DNA of 64,000 nucleotides from the NCBI RefSeq assembly GCF_004103715.1, contig NZ_CP035282.1, positions 1,664,673 through 1,728,672 on the forward strand. The letters are read 5' to 3'. Source of the DNA: Acidilutibacter cellobiosedens. Its GTDB lineage: Bacteria; Bacillota; Clostridia; Tissierellales; Acidilutibacteraceae. Positions 16,609 to 23,875 of the stretch are shown piece by piece. Positions within the stretch are counted from its first letter, which is position 1, and every line of letters starts with the position of its first letter. Below the pieces are notes generated by a model. The model did not search any database. It worked only from the letters and a program-made list of their open reading frames with translations, and was not told where the DNA came from. A program made the position numbers and the translations under genes.

Positions 16609-18087
16609 TTGAAAGCATTCAATATATACAATGATATCGCGGAAAGAACGGATGGAGATATTTATATAGGCGTAGTCGGTCCGGTGAGAACAGGGAAATC
16701 CACATTTATTAAGCGTTTTATGGATTTATTGGTAATACCTAATATTGAAAATAAATATAAAAAAGAAAGAGCAAAGGATGAGTTACCTCTTAGCGGTGCG
16801 GGAAAAACTATAATGACGACAGAACCCAAATTTGTTCCTAATGAAGCGATAGAATTGGTTTTAAAAGATAATGTAAAATTTAAGGTCAGAATGGTCGACT
16901 GTGTAGGATATTTAGTCAAAGGAGCTTTAGGTCATGAGGAAAATAATATACCGCGGATGGTTACTACTCCTTGGTATGAAAAAGAAATACCTTTTGAAGA
17001 AGCAGCAGAAATAGGGACAAAGAAGGTTATAACAGATCACTCAACTATAGGAATGGTTATAACAACTGACGGCTCAATAACTGATATAGAAAGATCAAAT
17101 TATATAAAAGCGGAAGAAAGGGTTATAAATGAGCTAAAAGAACTGGAAAAACCTTTTGTAATCTTACTTAATTCAAAACATCCTAATTTAGATAGTACCA
17201 TAGCTTTGAGAGAAAGCTTGGAAGAAAAATATAATGTATCGGTAATTGCAGTTGATTGTTTAAACATGGAAATTGCTGACCTGGAAAAGATATTTGAAAG
17301 GATACTATTTGAGTTTCCGGTTAAAGAAATAAATATCAATCTTCCGGGATGGACGGAAGGGCTCCCGAAAAATCATTGGATTAGAACGGATATATTAAAT
17401 TCTTTAAAAGAATCAATTAAAGCCTTGCAGAAATTAAGTGAGGTCTCAAGTTCCTTGAGTAAATTAAAGGAACTGGATGTTATAAAAGAAGTTGATATTA
17501 CAGAAATAAAATTGGGAGAAGGAGTCACTAATATAAATTTGATATTGGAAGATGGATTATTTTATAAGGTTTTGAATGACATGACCGGATACATAATTGA
17601 AGAAGAATATCAACTTTTAGGTCTTATATCTAAACTTTCTCAAACAAAGAAAGAATATGATAAAATAGCAGGTGCATTAAAAGATGCAAGAGAATTGGGG
17701 TATGGATTAGTAAGTCCGAGTATTGAAGAATTAAACCTTGAAGAGCCTGAAATATACAGGCAAGGCAATAAATTTGGGGTGAAATTGAAAGCGCAAGCAC
17801 CCAGTTTACATTTCTTAAGAGCAAATATAACTACTGAGGTTTCACCTTTAATTGGTACGGAGAAACAAAGTGAAGAGCTGGTTAAATATTTTCTGAATGA
17901 ATTTGAAGGAGATCCGTCAAAGATATGGCAGTCCAATTTATTTGGTAAATCGTTATATGATTTGGTTAATGAGCAATTGCAAGGAAAACTTCATATGATG
18001 CCGGAAGATGTTCAGCAAAAACTAAGAAGAACGTTGGAAAAGATAATTAACGACGGTAGCGGAGGACTGATTTGTATAATAGTATAG
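16609..18087 (+). CDS. spoIVA: Stage IV sporulation protein A
   Basis: Full-length (492 aa) SpoIVA, the ATPase that polymerises on the forespore surface to form the basement layer of the spore coat. The family N-terminus is intact: IAERTDGDIYIGVVGPVRTGKST, with the Walker A at residues 24-32. Further TRAFAC-type motifs are TTEPKFVP, MVDCVGYLV and a degenerate NSKHP. The C-terminus ends in the short hydrophobic GGLICIIV used for membrane anchoring through SpoVM in homologues. The start is TTG with GGGAGGGAGA upstream. It has its own sporulation promoter and terminator. It shows that the organism belongs to a spore-forming lineage. Confidence 0.97.
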   Translation: MKAFNIYNDIAERTDGDIYIGVVGPVRTGKSTFIKRFMDLLVIPNIENKYKKERAKDELPLSGAGKTIMTTEPKFVPNEAIELVLKDNVKFKVRMVDCVGYLVKGALGHEENNIPRMVTTPWYEKEIPFEEAAEIGTKKVITDHSTIGMVITTDGSITDIERSNYIKAEERVINELKELEKPFVILLNSKHPNLDSTIALRESLEEKYNVSVIAVDCLNMEIADLEKIFERILFEFPVKEININLPGWTEGLPKNHWIRTDILNSLKESIKALQKLSEVSSSLSKLKELDVIKEVDITEIKLGEGVTNINLILEDGLFYKVLNDMTGYIIEEEYQLLGLISKLSQTKKEYDKIAGALKDARELGYGLVSPSIEELNLEEPEIYRQGNKFGVKLKAQAPSLHFLRANITTEVSPLIGTEKQSEELVKYFLNEFEGDPSKIWQSNLFGKSLYDLVNEQLQGKLHMMPEDVQQKLRRTLEKIINDGSGGLICIIV

Positions 18088-18110
18088 GGGGAATGTAAAA
18101 CCATATAAAT

Positions 18111-18150
18111 AAATTAAAAGGTAGAAAAATTCTACCTTTTAATTTATTTT
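18111..18150 (+). terminator. Intrinsic terminator of spoIVA
   Basis: AAATTAAAAGGTAGAA and TTCTACCTTTTAATTT form a 16-bp perfect stem with an AAA loop, followed by ATTTT. The near symmetry means it could work on either strand. Confidence 0.85.
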
Positions 18151-18222
18151 AGGGATGAAGCCTTGAAATTTTGAAATTCTTAAGTTGAAGTTGAAAATTC
18201 CTCTGATAACATAATAAAGTAT

Positions 18223-18251
18223 TTGCAATTTAGATTATTTTGGTATATAAT
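18223..18251 (+). promoter_or_regulatory. Promoter of tRNA-Pro gene
   Basis: TTGCAA (18223-18228), a 17-bp spacer and TATAAT (18246-18251), about 45 bp upstream of the mature tRNA 5' end. The 18088-18586 gap otherwise holds only terminators and the tRNA. Confidence 0.75.
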
Positions 18252-18296
18252 ATACCTTGCTTGTAAAAAATGAGAGATTTCAACTTAGCTAAATAC

Positions 18297-18373
18297 CGGG
18301 ATGTGGCGCAGCTTGGTAGCGCACAAGTCTGGGGGACTTGGGGCCGCTGGTTCAAATCCAGTCATCCCGACCA
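18297..18373 (+). tRNA. tRNA-Pro (anticodon GGG)
   Basis: This 77-nt gene folds as a cloverleaf. The acceptor is CGGGATG/CATCCCG, the D stem GCGC/GCGC, the anticodon stem CAAGT/ACTTG with loop CTGGGGG (anticodon GGG), and the T arm GCTGG TTCAAAT CCAGT. The terminal CCA is encoded. It is a single-gene transcription unit with its own promoter and a long terminator hairpin. It borders the accessory stretch of the window. Confidence 0.95.
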
Positions 18374-18378
18374 AGGTT

Positions 18379-18420
18379 ATCAGGCTGAAACAGATGCAAT
18401 TGTATCTGTTTCAGCCTGAT
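18379..18420 (+). terminator. Long hairpin terminating the tRNA transcript
   Basis: ATCAGGCTGAAACAGAT (18379-18395) and ATCTGTTTCAGCCTGAT (18404-18420) form a perfect 17-bp stem with an 8-nt loop. The tail ATTTATGTTAT is only weakly T-rich. Confidence 0.7.
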
Positions 18421-18492
18421 ATTTATGTTATACTTAAAATAATATCTATATTAACGCATCTATTTTGACCTAATGACACAACTGTTTTATCG

Positions 18493-18530
18493 AAAGAAGT
18501 TGATTGTTGTTAACAACAGTTGGCTTCTTT
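18493..18530 (+). other. Near-perfect hairpin upstream of phosphoesterase gene
   Basis: AAAGAAGTTGATTGTTG and CAACAGTTGGCTTCTTT pair throughout (G-T wobbles included) around a TTAA loop. The tail TATATTTATAT is not a clean T-run. It could be a leftover terminator or a regulatory hairpin in the leader of the next gene. Confidence 0.45.
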
Positions 18531-18586
18531 ATATTTATATGGTAAACTAAATGTGGGTTGCAAAAACGCATATCGGGGGTAGTCTT

Positions 18587-19729
18587 ATGAAGACAACAGT
18601 AAAGAAAATCAATATACCTAATTATAGAAGACTTATTGTTACAAGTGATATCCATGGTCACTATAGATATCTGAAAAGGCTGCTTGAAAAGGTAGACTTG
18701 TCAGAGAAAGATATTCTTTTTATTATTGGCGATATTATTGAAAAAGGCCCCGAAAGTCTTAGGACACTTCGCTATATTATAAAGTTTTGCAAAGAATATA
18801 GCGTGTATCCTCTAATGGGTAATGTAGATGCATGGCAGCTTGTCATGCTTGACGATGACAGTACTGAAAATTGCGAGAGACTTTTTAACTATATAGTATA
18901 TATGAAAAAACATTGGGGCAGTTGTTTCTTCACAGACATGTGCGATGAATTAAATCTTTGTATAAGCACCTCTTTAGATATACTGGAAGCAAAACAAAGA
19001 ATTCGTGAGAACTTTAGGGCTGAAATTGAGTTTCTTCATTCTCTTCCAACAATAATAGAGACAAAAAATTTTATATTTGTTCACGGAGGACTGCCGACCG
19101 CTGATATTGATTCTCTCATTGGGACAGATGCTTTTCCTTACCTTAAAAACGATGCTTTTATGGACAAGAATTTATATTTTTCAAAGTATGTTATAGTTGG
19201 TCATTGGCCTGTTACCTTATATAACGATAAAATAGCATCTTCGAATCCTATTATAAATCATAAACAAAAAATTATCAGTATTGATGGCGGGTGCGGGTTA
19301 AAGCGTGATGGTCAACTTAATGCATTTATTATACCCGATATCAATTCTACTGATTTTATTTTTGAAAGCTATGATGAATTTCCTGTATATGCTGCTCTGA
19401 CACCACAAGAAGCGTCAACAAATTCAATCAATATTCGTTATACGGACAACAAAATCAAGATTCTCGAAAAAGGCGATGAATTTTCATATGCGGAACACAG
19501 TACAACCGGATATTGCCTCCCCATACTTAACAGTTATATTTACAGTTTCGATGAGAATGCAACATGCGATGATTATACTGATTACCGCTTGCCTGTAAAT
19601 GTCGGGGACAAAATTTCTATTGTTAAAAAAACGTCCAAAGGCTATTTAGCAAAGAAAAATGGTATCAGTGGTTGGTATTACGGGGAGTTAAAACCTTTTA
19701 ACATTGCATCTTCACCTCTGATATTTTAG
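18587..19729 (+). CDS. Metallophosphoesterase (PPP/calcineurin-like) with C-terminal SH3-like domain
   Basis: A 380-residue protein. The N-terminal ~250 residues carry the two-metal phosphoesterase motifs: SDIHGHYRYL, IGDIIEKGPES, GNVD (in place of the common GNHE), FVHGGLP and GHWPV. The C-terminal ~60 residues look like a bacterial SH3 domain (VGDKISIVKKTSKGYLAKKNGISGWYYGEL). The N-terminal layout is that of PPP-type serine/threonine or Ap4A phosphatases; the substrate cannot be assigned. The frame runs from an ATG at 18551, but the GGGGGT just before the ATG at 18587 favours the latter. It stands alone after the tRNA, in what looks like accessory DNA. Confidence 0.8.
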   Translation: MKTTVKKINIPNYRRLIVTSDIHGHYRYLKRLLEKVDLSEKDILFIIGDIIEKGPESLRTLRYIIKFCKEYSVYPLMGNVDAWQLVMLDDDSTENCERLFNYIVYMKKHWGSCFFTDMCDELNLCISTSLDILEAKQRIRENFRAEIEFLHSLPTIIETKNFIFVHGGLPTADIDSLIGTDAFPYLKNDAFMDKNLYFSKYVIVGHWPVTLYNDKIASSNPIINHKQKIISIDGGCGLKRDGQLNAFIIPDINSTDFIFESYDEFPVYAALTPQEASTNSINIRYTDNKIKILEKGDEFSYAEHSTTGYCLPILNSYIYSFDENATCDDYTDYRLPVNVGDKISIVKKTSKGYLAKKNGISGWYYGELKPFNIASSPLIF

Positions 19730-20041
19730 TATAATAACAGCAAAACGTTTGTCTGTGTTAATTTAGAAAGAAAATTCGGAATAAAAAGAATTTTCCGCAA
19801 ATGGGTTTCAAAAAAGGCTACTTTATAATGCCTCAAGAGAAGTTTTTTTGTTTTTAAATATTCTATAAAATCTATTACTTTATATATTTACTTTATATGT
19901 AATTATCAAGATTTATTCTCTTATATAAAATAGATTAAAGAAATTTAGGAGCAAAAGATGCTGAGGGAGAATATAAAATTTACAGTTATTGTATAATGCA
20001 GTGAAAGATATTTTTAATAATATATATGGAGGGGATGAAAT
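19730..20041. other. Intergenic region with right-end remnant of dispersed element
   Basis: 312 bp without a gene. Positions 19788-19818 (GAATTTTCCGCAAATGGGTT, then TCAAAAAAGGC) match the right end of the dispersed element; no left end is present. A TATAAT near 19992 may be the -10 of the ABC gene remnant. Nothing else is recognisable. Confidence 0.5.
19788..19818 (+). repeat. Dispersed intergenic element, right-end remnant (copy C)
   Basis: TTTTCCGCAAATGGGTTTCA followed by AAAAAGGC matches the right end of copy A (TTTTCCGTAAAATGGGTTTC) almost base for base. Confidence 0.6.
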
Positions 20042-20368
20042 TTGGAGTATATCATTAAAGTTGAAGGATTAACAAAACAATATGGAAAATTTGTGGCAGT
20101 AGACAATATAAGTTTTATAGTAAAAGAGGGAAGTTTGTTTGCCTTTTTAGGTCCAAACGGGGCTGGAAAATCTACTACTATCAATATGCTTTCTACAGTA
20201 TTGGAAAAAACAAAGGGGAAAATACATATTGGAGGACATGAAGTTGGAAAGGAAGACAATGATGTAAGAAAATCCATAGGGATGGTTTTTCAGCATTCTA
20301 TGTTGGATCCGTTATTAACAGTCAAAGAAAACAGGACTTGCAAAGACAACACTTACAAGTATGCTTGA
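20042..20368 (+). pseudogene. Truncated ABC transporter ATP-binding protein gene (N-terminal fragment)
   Basis: The first ~97 residues are a good DrrA-like multidrug ABC ATPase start: GLTKQYGKFVAVDNISF, Walker A LGPNGAGKST and the Q-loop VFQHSMLDPLLTVKEN. The sequence then leaves the family abruptly: 11 unrelated residues and a stop. No signature LSGGQ, Walker B or permease gene follows. The frame after 20332 instead continues, shifted, as MarR-type sequence. A deletion has therefore joined this gene to the neighbouring regulator gene. The TTG start still has GGAGGGGA upstream, so a short peptide could be made, but it cannot hydrolyse ATP. Confidence 0.85.
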
Positions 20369-20591
20369 CCGGTTGGAAAAGGCAAAACTTGTTTGTCGGA
20401 ATTATGATATAAAAGATCGAAGAAAGATAAAAATAACTCTAACTGAAAAGGCGAAAATGCTCAATGATGAATACAATCGTGTATCCATGCAGATGAATGA
20501 AATTTTTTATAAGAACTTTACTGATAACGAGATAATTCAGTTTGAAATGCTGTTAAACAAAGTTCTTAAAAATCTTATAGAAAGCGAGTGA
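20334..20591 (+). pseudogene. MarR family regulator remnant (C-terminal part) fused out of frame to the ABC gene
   Basis: From 20334 the frame reads GLAKTTLTSMLDRLEKAKLV and continues RNYDIKDRRKIKITLTEKA, the recognition helix and wing of a MarR winged-helix regulator, ending at 20591. The N-terminal dimerisation and first DNA-binding helices are absent. The frame could restart at the ATG at 20361 (76 residues), but that would lack half the DNA-binding domain. The remnant abuts the next gene (TGA then ATG), so the lost regulator probably once controlled the two enzymes downstream. Confidence 0.8.
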
Positions 20592-21041
20592 ATGAGAAAG
20601 ATGAAAAAAGAATTAAAAAAGGAAATCATGAATTTAGTTGAAAGTACAAAAAATGTATTTGTTTCCTCTGTTGATGAAAATGGATTTCCAAACACAAAAG
20701 CCATGATGTCTTTACAACATGATGATTTATTTACCCATTATTTTTCCACCAATTTTTCTGCAAAGAGGACACAGCAATTTTTAAAAAATCCAAAGTCGTG
20801 TATTTATTTTTGTAATGAAGCAGAGTTTAGAGGGTTAATGCTTATTGGTACAATGGAAGTTTGCACAGATATGGAACATAAAGCTATGCTTTGGCATGAG
20901 GGTTTTGAAATTTACTATCCTGATGGTATCAACACTGAAGATTATTGCGTTTTGAAATTTACCTCTGAAAAGGGCAATTATTATCATGGACTTAAAAATA
21001 TTACGTTTTTTGTGGAGGATGTTAAAGATGAAGATGATTAA
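20592..21041 (+). CDS. Pyridoxamine 5'-phosphate oxidase family (FMN-binding split barrel) protein
   Basis: A 149-residue split-barrel protein of the PPOX/general-stress type. The N-terminal helix is followed by NVFVSSVDENGFPNTKAMM and TNFSAKRTQQFLKNPKSCIYF, typical of small FMN- or F420-binding family members. It starts directly after the MarR-remnant stop; a second ATG at 20601 is possible. The downstream flavin reductase-like gene overlaps it by 14 bp, so the two form a unit. A flavin-dependent redox or detoxification role is likely but unproven. It may now be unregulated, because its MarR gene is broken. Confidence 0.8.
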   Translation: MRKMKKELKKEIMNLVESTKNVFVSSVDENGFPNTKAMMSLQHDDLFTHYFSTNFSAKRTQQFLKNPKSCIYFCNEAEFRGLMLIGTMEVCTDMEHKAMLWHEGFEIYYPDGINTEDYCVLKFTSEKGNYYHGLKNITFFVEDVKDEDD

Positions 21042-21579
21042 AAATAATACACCTTGTTTTTTTACCCAGCAAGTTTTTCTGATCGGCACATATGATGAGG
21101 ATGGAAATGAAAGATTTGCGCCTATTTCATGGATAAGCTATACACGGGGAGAGCCCAGTTGTCTTGTAATCAGTATAAATGGAACAAAGAAAACAAAAGA
21201 GAATATTGGAAGAACAGGTTTTTTGTCTGCTACTGTTGTGACTCCTGATTTATTGCCTCTTTGTGAACAGTTTAACCGAGCTACATATAAAAAGGAAATG
21301 AAAGATAAACTGCAATACTCAGTTGAAAAAGGCAAGATTCTTGATGTTCCTTTACTTGTAGGTGGAAAATTCAGCTATGAATGTCAGGTAATAAAGACTG
21401 TTGAAATCGGCACTACACACACTTATTTTGCAGAAATCAAGAATATCAATGTTTCTGAGGATATCCAAAAACTTGACTTTTTTGACCTTAGAGAGGTTAA
21501 TCCGGTAGTATATTCGCCCATGAACTATTTTACCATAGGTAAACATTTAGGAAAGATCGGGGATTATTCAAATTTATAA
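21028..21579 (+). CDS. Flavin reductase-like domain protein
   Basis: A 183-residue protein of the flavin reductase-like family, which binds FMN in a split barrel. Recognisable parts are QQVFLIGTYDEDGNERFAPISW, SINGTKKTKENI and HTYFAEIKNINV. An in-frame ATG exists at 20986, but GTGGAGGA ends shortly before the ATG at 21028, which I take as the start; it overlaps the previous gene by 14 bp. Together with the PPOX-like protein it may act on an electrophile or quinone. The substrate is unknown. Confidence 0.8.
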   Translation: MKMIKNNTPCFFTQQVFLIGTYDEDGNERFAPISWISYTRGEPSCLVISINGTKKTKENIGRTGFLSATVVTPDLLPLCEQFNRATYKKEMKDKLQYSVEKGKILDVPLLVGGKFSYECQVIKTVEIGTTHTYFAEIKNINVSEDIQKLDFFDLREVNPVVYSPMNYFTIGKHLGKIGDYSNL

Positions 21580-21655
21580 AACTATTCTATCGTTTACGAA
21601 AGCTTCTGCTCTTGATATAATAAGACTATAAAATTAAAGGGGGAAGTGAATAAAT

Positions 21656-22315
21656 ATGGCATCATGGATGGTGCATTTCAGGATAGCCGATATAATCATG
21701 GATTATATTCCGAATGTTGATATGGAGCAGTTTATTGTAGGAAATATTGCTCCCGACTGCGGAGAACCAAATGAGGATTGGAGTGACTTCACTCCTTCAC
21801 CTAAAATAACTCATTGGAATGATACGGGGAAAAAGCAGGATATAGATTATGAGAAATTTTTTGATACATATATAAGAGATAATGAAGAAAAGGGAAAATT
21901 ATCTTTTTATATTGGTTATTATATTCATTTGATTACGGATGTATTATGGATGAAAATGATACTTAGCTCAACAAAAGAAAAATTCAAAGAAGCTTTTTTA
22001 AATGATAAAAATTTTATTTGGACGGTAAAGGAAGACTGGTACAATTTAGATCATTTGTTCTTAAAAAATAACCCTGATTTTCGTACCTTCCGTATTTTCG
22101 ATAAAATAAAAGCGTTTCCTAATGTCTATTTAGATTACTATTCTGATACAGCTATTGAAAAACAGATAAAATATATTTCCGATTTTTATAACAATTTTAC
22201 CGGCAACTTAGATGGAGAATATCGCTATTTAAACGAATCTCAAATGAATGATTACGTCAAAGAAGGATCCGAATATATATTAGAACATTTAAAAGAAAAA
22301 CGTATTATAGAATGA
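21656..22315 (+). CDS. Zinc-dependent phospholipase C-like hydrolase
   Basis: A 219-residue protein resembling the zinc-dependent phospholipase C / nuclease fold family. It has the metal-binding spread MVHFRIADII, GNIAPDCGEPNEDW, ITHWND and YIGYYIHLITDVLW. There is no signal peptide, so it is probably cytosolic and not a secreted toxin. GGGGGAAG precedes the ATG. Its last codons (KEKRIIE and stop) are repeated at 23041-23063 after the toxin-antitoxin pair, as part of a 41-bp direct repeat. True substrate is unknown. Confidence 0.75.
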   Translation: MASWMVHFRIADIIMDYIPNVDMEQFIVGNIAPDCGEPNEDWSDFTPSPKITHWNDTGKKQDIDYEKFFDTYIRDNEEKGKLSFYIGYYIHLITDVLWMKMILSSTKEKFKEAFLNDKNFIWTVKEDWYNLDHLFLKNNPDFRTFRIFDKIKAFPNVYLDYYSDTAIEKQIKYISDFYNNFTGNLDGEYRYLNESQMNDYVKEGSEYILEHLKEKRIIE

Positions 22316-22330
22316 TATTATTTGTTAACA
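22290..22330 (+). repeat. 41-bp direct repeat, left copy, flanking mntA-hepT
   Basis: It starts TAAAAGAAAAACG and ends ATTTGTTAACA. It covers the last eight codons and stop of the phospholipase-like gene and the -35 (TTGTTA, 22322-22327) of the mntA promoter. It matches 23039-23079 at 40 of 41 positions. Confidence 0.9.
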
Positions 22331-22351
22331 GATTATAATTAATGTTATAAT
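22322..22351 (+). promoter_or_regulatory. Promoter of mntA-hepT
   Basis: TTGTTA (22322-22327), an 18-bp spacer and TATAAT (22346-22351), about 38 bp before the mntA start. The -35 lies in the left direct repeat. Confidence 0.6.
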
Positions 22352-22389
22352 AAATATGTAGTTAGATAAGTCCAAGGAGGTTAAGAGTT

Positions 22390-22722
22390 ATGATTTCCGA
22401 TACTCTTACAATCGAAAAAATAAAAGAAATGACAATCCCGATATTAAAAAATTATCCGGTAAATAAGGCAATACTGTTTGGGTCCTATGCTAAAGGTGAG
22501 GTTGCTAAGAATAGCGATATAGACTTATACATTGATACAAATGGGAAATTAAAGGGCCTGGATTTTGTTGGTTTGCTTGAAATTCTTGTTGATACTTTGG
22601 GAAAAGATATAGATTTAATTGATAAATCACATATAGAACCTAATTCTTTAATAATTCAAGAGATTGAAAAGAAAGGAATGGTAATATATGAGAAATCAGA
22701 AGATTATCCAAAAAATAATTAA
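22390..22722 (+). CDS. mntA: MntA family antitoxin (minimal nucleotidyltransferase, AMPylase)
   Basis: A 110-residue minimal nucleotidyltransferase with the catalytic motif GSYAKGEVAKNSDIDLYID (GSx10DxD) near residues 33-51 and a later DIDLID acidic strand. In characterised MntA-HepT (type VII) systems the MntA protein adds AMP to a tyrosine of the HepT toxin and neutralises it. The pair arrangement fits: the hepT gene starts inside the 3' end of this one (35-bp overlap, different frame). AAGGAGG precedes the ATG. Confidence 0.9.
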   Translation: MISDTLTIEKIKEMTIPILKNYPVNKAILFGSYAKGEVAKNSDIDLYIDTNGKLKGLDFVGLLEILVDTLGKDIDLIDKSHIEPNSLIIQEIEKKGMVIYEKSEDYPKNN

Positions 22723-23014
22723 CCATATTGAATCTATATTAAAATATACAAACAATGTCACATATGATGAATTTAGAAATAATAACATGATGGTGGAAGC
22801 ATGTGTGTTTAATTTAAGTCAAATTGGTGAATTAGCTAATAAATTAGATAAGAAATATATGATTGAGTATCCTGACATTCCATGGTTTAAAATGAAAGGT
22901 TTAAGAAATCGTATAGTTCATGATTATGAAGGTGTAAATTTAAATTTAATATGGGAAATTGTTTGTATTGATATAAAAATATTAAGAGAACAGTTACTGA
23001 AGTTAATCGATTAG
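22688..23014 (+). CDS. hepT: HepT-like HEPN-domain RNase toxin (DUF86)
   Basis: A 108-residue HEPN protein of the DUF86/HepT type. The RNase motif Rx4HxY is intact as RNRIVHDY, giving the catalytic Arg and His and the Tyr that MntA modifies in known pairs. The helices before it (MMVEACVFNLSQIGELANKL) match the family. It overlaps mntA by 35 bp and is likely made by translational coupling. Known HepT toxins cleave tRNA or mRNA; the target here is unknown. Both genes appear intact, so the module should be functional. Confidence 0.9.
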   Translation: MRNQKIIQKIINHIESILKYTNNVTYDEFRNNNMMVEACVFNLSQIGELANKLDKKYMIEYPDIPWFKMKGLRNRIVHDYEGVNLNLIWEIVCIDIKILREQLLKLID

Positions 23015-23038
23015 TTTATTTCTACATCGAAAGACAAA

Positions 23039-23079
23039 TAAAAGAAAAACATATTATAGAATGATATTATTTGTTAACA
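23039..23079 (+). repeat. 41-bp direct repeat, right copy, flanking mntA-hepT
   Basis: It begins TAAAAGAAAAACA and ends ATTTGTTAACA, with one difference from 22290-22330. It re-encodes the tail KEKHIIE plus stop of the phospholipase-like gene, without the rest of that gene. Confidence 0.9.
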
Positions 23080-23109
23080 TCAAAATAAAAGAATAATAAA
23101 GATTGTTTG

Positions 23110-23145
23110 AAAGCTGTCATATTGTAAAATATGGCAGCTTTTTAT
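23110..23145 (+). terminator. Intrinsic terminator after mntA-hepT
   Basis: AAAGCTGTCATATT pairs with AATATGGCAGCTTT and is followed by TTT. Its T-run runs straight into TATAACCTATAGG, the left end of dispersed-element copy D. Confidence 0.85.
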
Positions 23146-23209
23146 AACCTATAGGAAAATCCCATTTTCGTTAATTTATATTTGACCTTAAGCGGATTCC
23201 AAAAAATGC
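23140..23209 (+). repeat. Dispersed ~70-bp intergenic element, copy D (diverged, complete)
   Basis: The left end TTTTATAACCTATAGGAAAA and interior ATTTTCGTTAAT follow copy A closely; the right end GCGGATTCCAAAAAATGC is degenerate against ATGGGTTTCAAAAAGGC. Length equals the other complete copies. Confidence 0.6.
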
Positions 23210-23345
23210 TTCCTTGATTTATTATGGATTCATATAATATTATAGTGTATTATATATAACTAAAGATCTGTAAATTTAGTTTAAGTAGATAGCCATTTAT
23301 GGTATAATTATTAATAATAGTATAATTTTATGGGGGTTATGGGGT

Positions 23346-23726
23346 ATGCTTGATTATTTAGAATATATAGTTATAACTTTGTTTATGGTTAGTGTTATAG
23401 GATATATCTTGGCTGTGGTTAAAGAAAAAATTTTATTAAAAAATAATATTATACTTATAGATAAAAAATCTGTAACCCAGTCTCATATTGAAGAAACCGA
23501 CATGAAGGAATTTATTTTAGATGGATTTAGAATTAAATCTGGTGATGAGCTTAAAGTATTTTTGAAAGACAATAAAAAATTTGAGGGAATAGTTATAGGT
23601 GCTAAAAAAAAGGAAAAATCTATTTTGATGGTAACTTATGGAGATGAAGTTAAAAAATTCAGCGTAGAAAATATTGCTAAATTTAAGATTATAAGTAAGT
23701 ATGGCAAGTTTTTTAAGGAATTTTAG
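23346..23726 (+). CDS. Hypothetical single-pass membrane protein
   Basis: A 126-residue protein that I do not recognise. Residues 5-27 form one transmembrane helix (YIVITLFMVSVIGYILAVV). The remaining ~100 residues are soluble and lysine-rich, with alternating strands (LKVFLKDNKKFEGIVIGAKK) that suggest a small beta domain. A GGGGTT-type Shine-Dalgarno precedes the ATG and a terminator follows, so it is a one-gene unit. Composition matches its neighbours. Position just before the cell-division run gives no clear hint of its job. Confidence 0.65.
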   Translation: MLDYLEYIVITLFMVSVIGYILAVVKEKILLKNNIILIDKKSVTQSHIEETDMKEFILDGFRIKSGDELKVFLKDNKKFEGIVIGAKKKEKSILMVTYGDEVKKFSVENIAKFKIISKYGKFFKEF

Positions 23727-23759
23727 GCTTTGTAGATTGATTGAGGTATATTAATTCTT

Positions 23760-23793
23760 TAATAGGGCGGAAGTCCTATTAGAAATTTTTTTT
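23760..23793 (+). terminator. Intrinsic terminator
   Basis: TAATAGG (23760-23766) pairs with CCTATTA (23775-23781), with an 8-nt loop and then GAAATTTTTTTT. Confidence 0.8.
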
Positions 23794-23875
23794 GATATTA
23801 TGAAGGAGAAATGACTTTTTTGAAGAAGATATTATAGATATTAATTTAAGGTTAATAGTCGGAAAGGTGATAGCC

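Larger units (their letters stand above)
23015..23345. other. Intergenic region: right direct repeat, terminator, complete dispersed element
   Basis: 331 bp without a gene. It contains the 41-bp direct repeat copy (23039-23079), the terminator at 23110-23145 and dispersed-element copy D (23140-23209). The last 130 bp are AT-rich, with a TATAAT near 23303 as a possible -10 for the next gene. Confidence 0.6.

Noticed and set aside
18297-18373. tRNA end as an attachment site for an integrated element
   Set aside because: No second copy of the tRNA 3' end and no integrase gene seen in the window.
20361-20591. A complete small MarR-like regulator starting at ATG 20361
   Set aside because: It would lack the first half of the winged helix and the dimer helices, has no proper ribosome-binding site, and the frame is MarR-like upstream of that ATG too.
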